NCBI GenBank assembly: GCA_964562405.1
Contig: CAZLTC010000060.1
Coordinates: 1 to 14,891, forward strand
Reading direction: 5' to 3'
Length of the DNA: 14,891 nt
Origin: WJLY01 sp964562405
GTDB lineage: Bacteria > Joyebacterota > Joyebacteria > Joyebacterales > Joyebacteraceae
A program made the position numbers and the translations under genes. A model generated the notes under the pieces. The model did no database searches and had not been told where the DNA came from. It saw only the letters and a program-made list of their open reading frames with translations. Shown piece by piece: positions 14,255-14,891 of the stretch (its first letter is position 1; every line of letters begins with the position of its first letter).

Positions 14255-14891
14255 CTAGGGCTTGAGGCAGGCGAACATGGGGTCCCACGTGCCCTCGGGA
14301 AACTCCGAGTGGGTGAACTCGATCTCGCGGACCTCGAAGCCGACCTCGCGGAGCAGGCCCCTCCAGACGTCCAGAGGGAAGATGCCACAGATGTGCAGAT
14401 CGGTCTCGACCGTGAGGCTGACGCCCTTGCGGATCAGATAGACGAACGTGGTCTCGTACGTGGTGTCGGACGGGTCGGGATCGTACTGGTTCTCGAGATA
14501 CGTGAGCTGAACGTCTCCCGACCTTCGGCGCGTGACATCGGTGCGTCCCTGGCGAAACGACTCCGGCGTGCTCTCGACGTAGACCAGCATGACGCCGCCG
14601 GGAACGAGGTGCACGAACGCTGTCTCGAACACTCTCTTGAGATCTTCGTCAGTCAGCATGTAGAGGATGCCGTCGTCGATGAAGACCGAATCGAACAGGC
14701 GGCCGAGCCGGACGCTGCGCACGTCGTCGACGACGTGCTCAACGTCGGGGTTCAGCCCCCTCGCCAGTCCGATCATGTCGGGGCTCAAGTCGACACCCGT
14801 TATGCGGAAGTCATGCCTGAGCCTGTTGTCTACGTGACCGCCTCCGCTCGTCAGATGGAGAAGCGTCCGCGGAGCCACCCGGCTGTGCCCC
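14255..14891 (-). CDS. Class I SAM-dependent methyltransferase, N-terminus outside window
   Basis: The frame is open to the right edge (at least 212 codons) and stops at 14255. A GTG at 14878 could start it, but the reading frame continues upstream (SRVAPRTLLHLTSGGGHVD) and family members normally have a longer N-terminus, so it is treated as partial. Motif I is LLHLTSGGGHVD, followed by ITGVDLSPDMIGLARGLNP (acidic residue for the ribose of SAM), VEHVVDDVRSVRLG, FDSVFIDDGILYML and the post-motif LVPGGVMLVYVE. A beta-rich C-terminal part follows. It is a cytoplasmic Rossmann-fold methyltransferase; the acceptor cannot be told. Motif I has T-S-G-G-G where the common form has G-C/T-G-G-G. Its promoter is outside the window. 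Confidence 0.9.
   Translation of the reverse strand, partial: GHSRVAPRTLLHLTSGGGHVDNRLRHDFRITGVDLSPDMIGLARGLNPDVEHVVDDVRSVRLGRLFDSVFIDDGILYMLTDEDLKRVFETAFVHLVPGGVMLVYVESTPESFRQGRTDVTRRRSGDVQLTYLENQYDPDPSDTTYETTFVYLIRKGVSLTVETDLHICGIFPLDVWRGLLREVGFEVREIEFTHSEFPEGTWDPMFACLKP

Noticed and set aside
1..14891. Defence island, mobile element or toxin-antitoxin system
   Set aside because: No transposase, integrase, terminal inverted repeats, nuclease-helicase modules or small gene pairs are visible; the window looks like ordinary exported-protein and nutrient-uptake genes.

Overview
This is a GC-rich window of about 14.9 kb. It carries nine protein genes, two of them cut by the window edges, and most products are exported. 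The style suggests the FCB side of the bacterial tree, for example one of the uncultured phyla Eisenbacteria, Krumholzibacteriota or Latescibacterota. The reasons are four large exported proteins ending in a FlgD-Ig-like C-terminal domain (a PNPF motif, then GR.V.TL, then W.G.D..G..V.SG.Y..R), a TonB-dependent receptor that implies an outer membrane, and a GEVED-domain surface protein. The phylum cannot be fixed from the sequence alone.

Positions 1-1560, minus strand: the 5' part of a TonB-dependent receptor behind a TTGACC-N17-TACAAT promoter and a clear cobalamin riboswitch, so the receptor very probably takes up B12 or another corrinoid. The leader contains a complete two-state switch. The Shine-Dalgarno can pair with an anti-SD segment, and that segment can instead pair perfectly over nine bases with the 3' strand of aptamer stem P1. 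Positions 1558-3607, minus strand: two tandem paralogous secreted six-bladed NHL-repeat propellers sharing the C-terminal tail STW.RIKGLYR, read from one sigma70-like promoter. Positions 3907-5838, minus strand: a secreted endonuclease/exonuclease/phosphatase-fold enzyme with Ig-like modules and a FlgD-like tail.

Positions 6056-6673, plus strand: a LysE/RhtB-type exporter, possibly leaderless and divergent from the nuclease. Positions 6820-11705, plus strand: two exported multidomain enzymes, probably one operon. The first is a peptidylarginine-deiminase-family protein whose catalytic residues, and two arginines, match Porphyromonas PPAD in spacing. The second is a CehA/McbA-like PHP metallohydrolase. 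A perfect 15-bp stem-loop terminator separates them from the convergent gene at 11848-14019, a surface protein with two copies of one domain flanking a GEVED module. The window ends in a SAM-dependent methyltransferase on the minus strand, missing its N-terminus.

As a whole the region reads as a block of extracytoplasmic hydrolases and propeller or adhesin-like proteins plus nutrient import and export. No mobile element, CRISPR array, tRNA, rRNA or defence island was seen. The most notable items are the self-contained cobalamin switch, the PPAD-like enzyme, and the second class of C-terminal tail on the NHL proteins.
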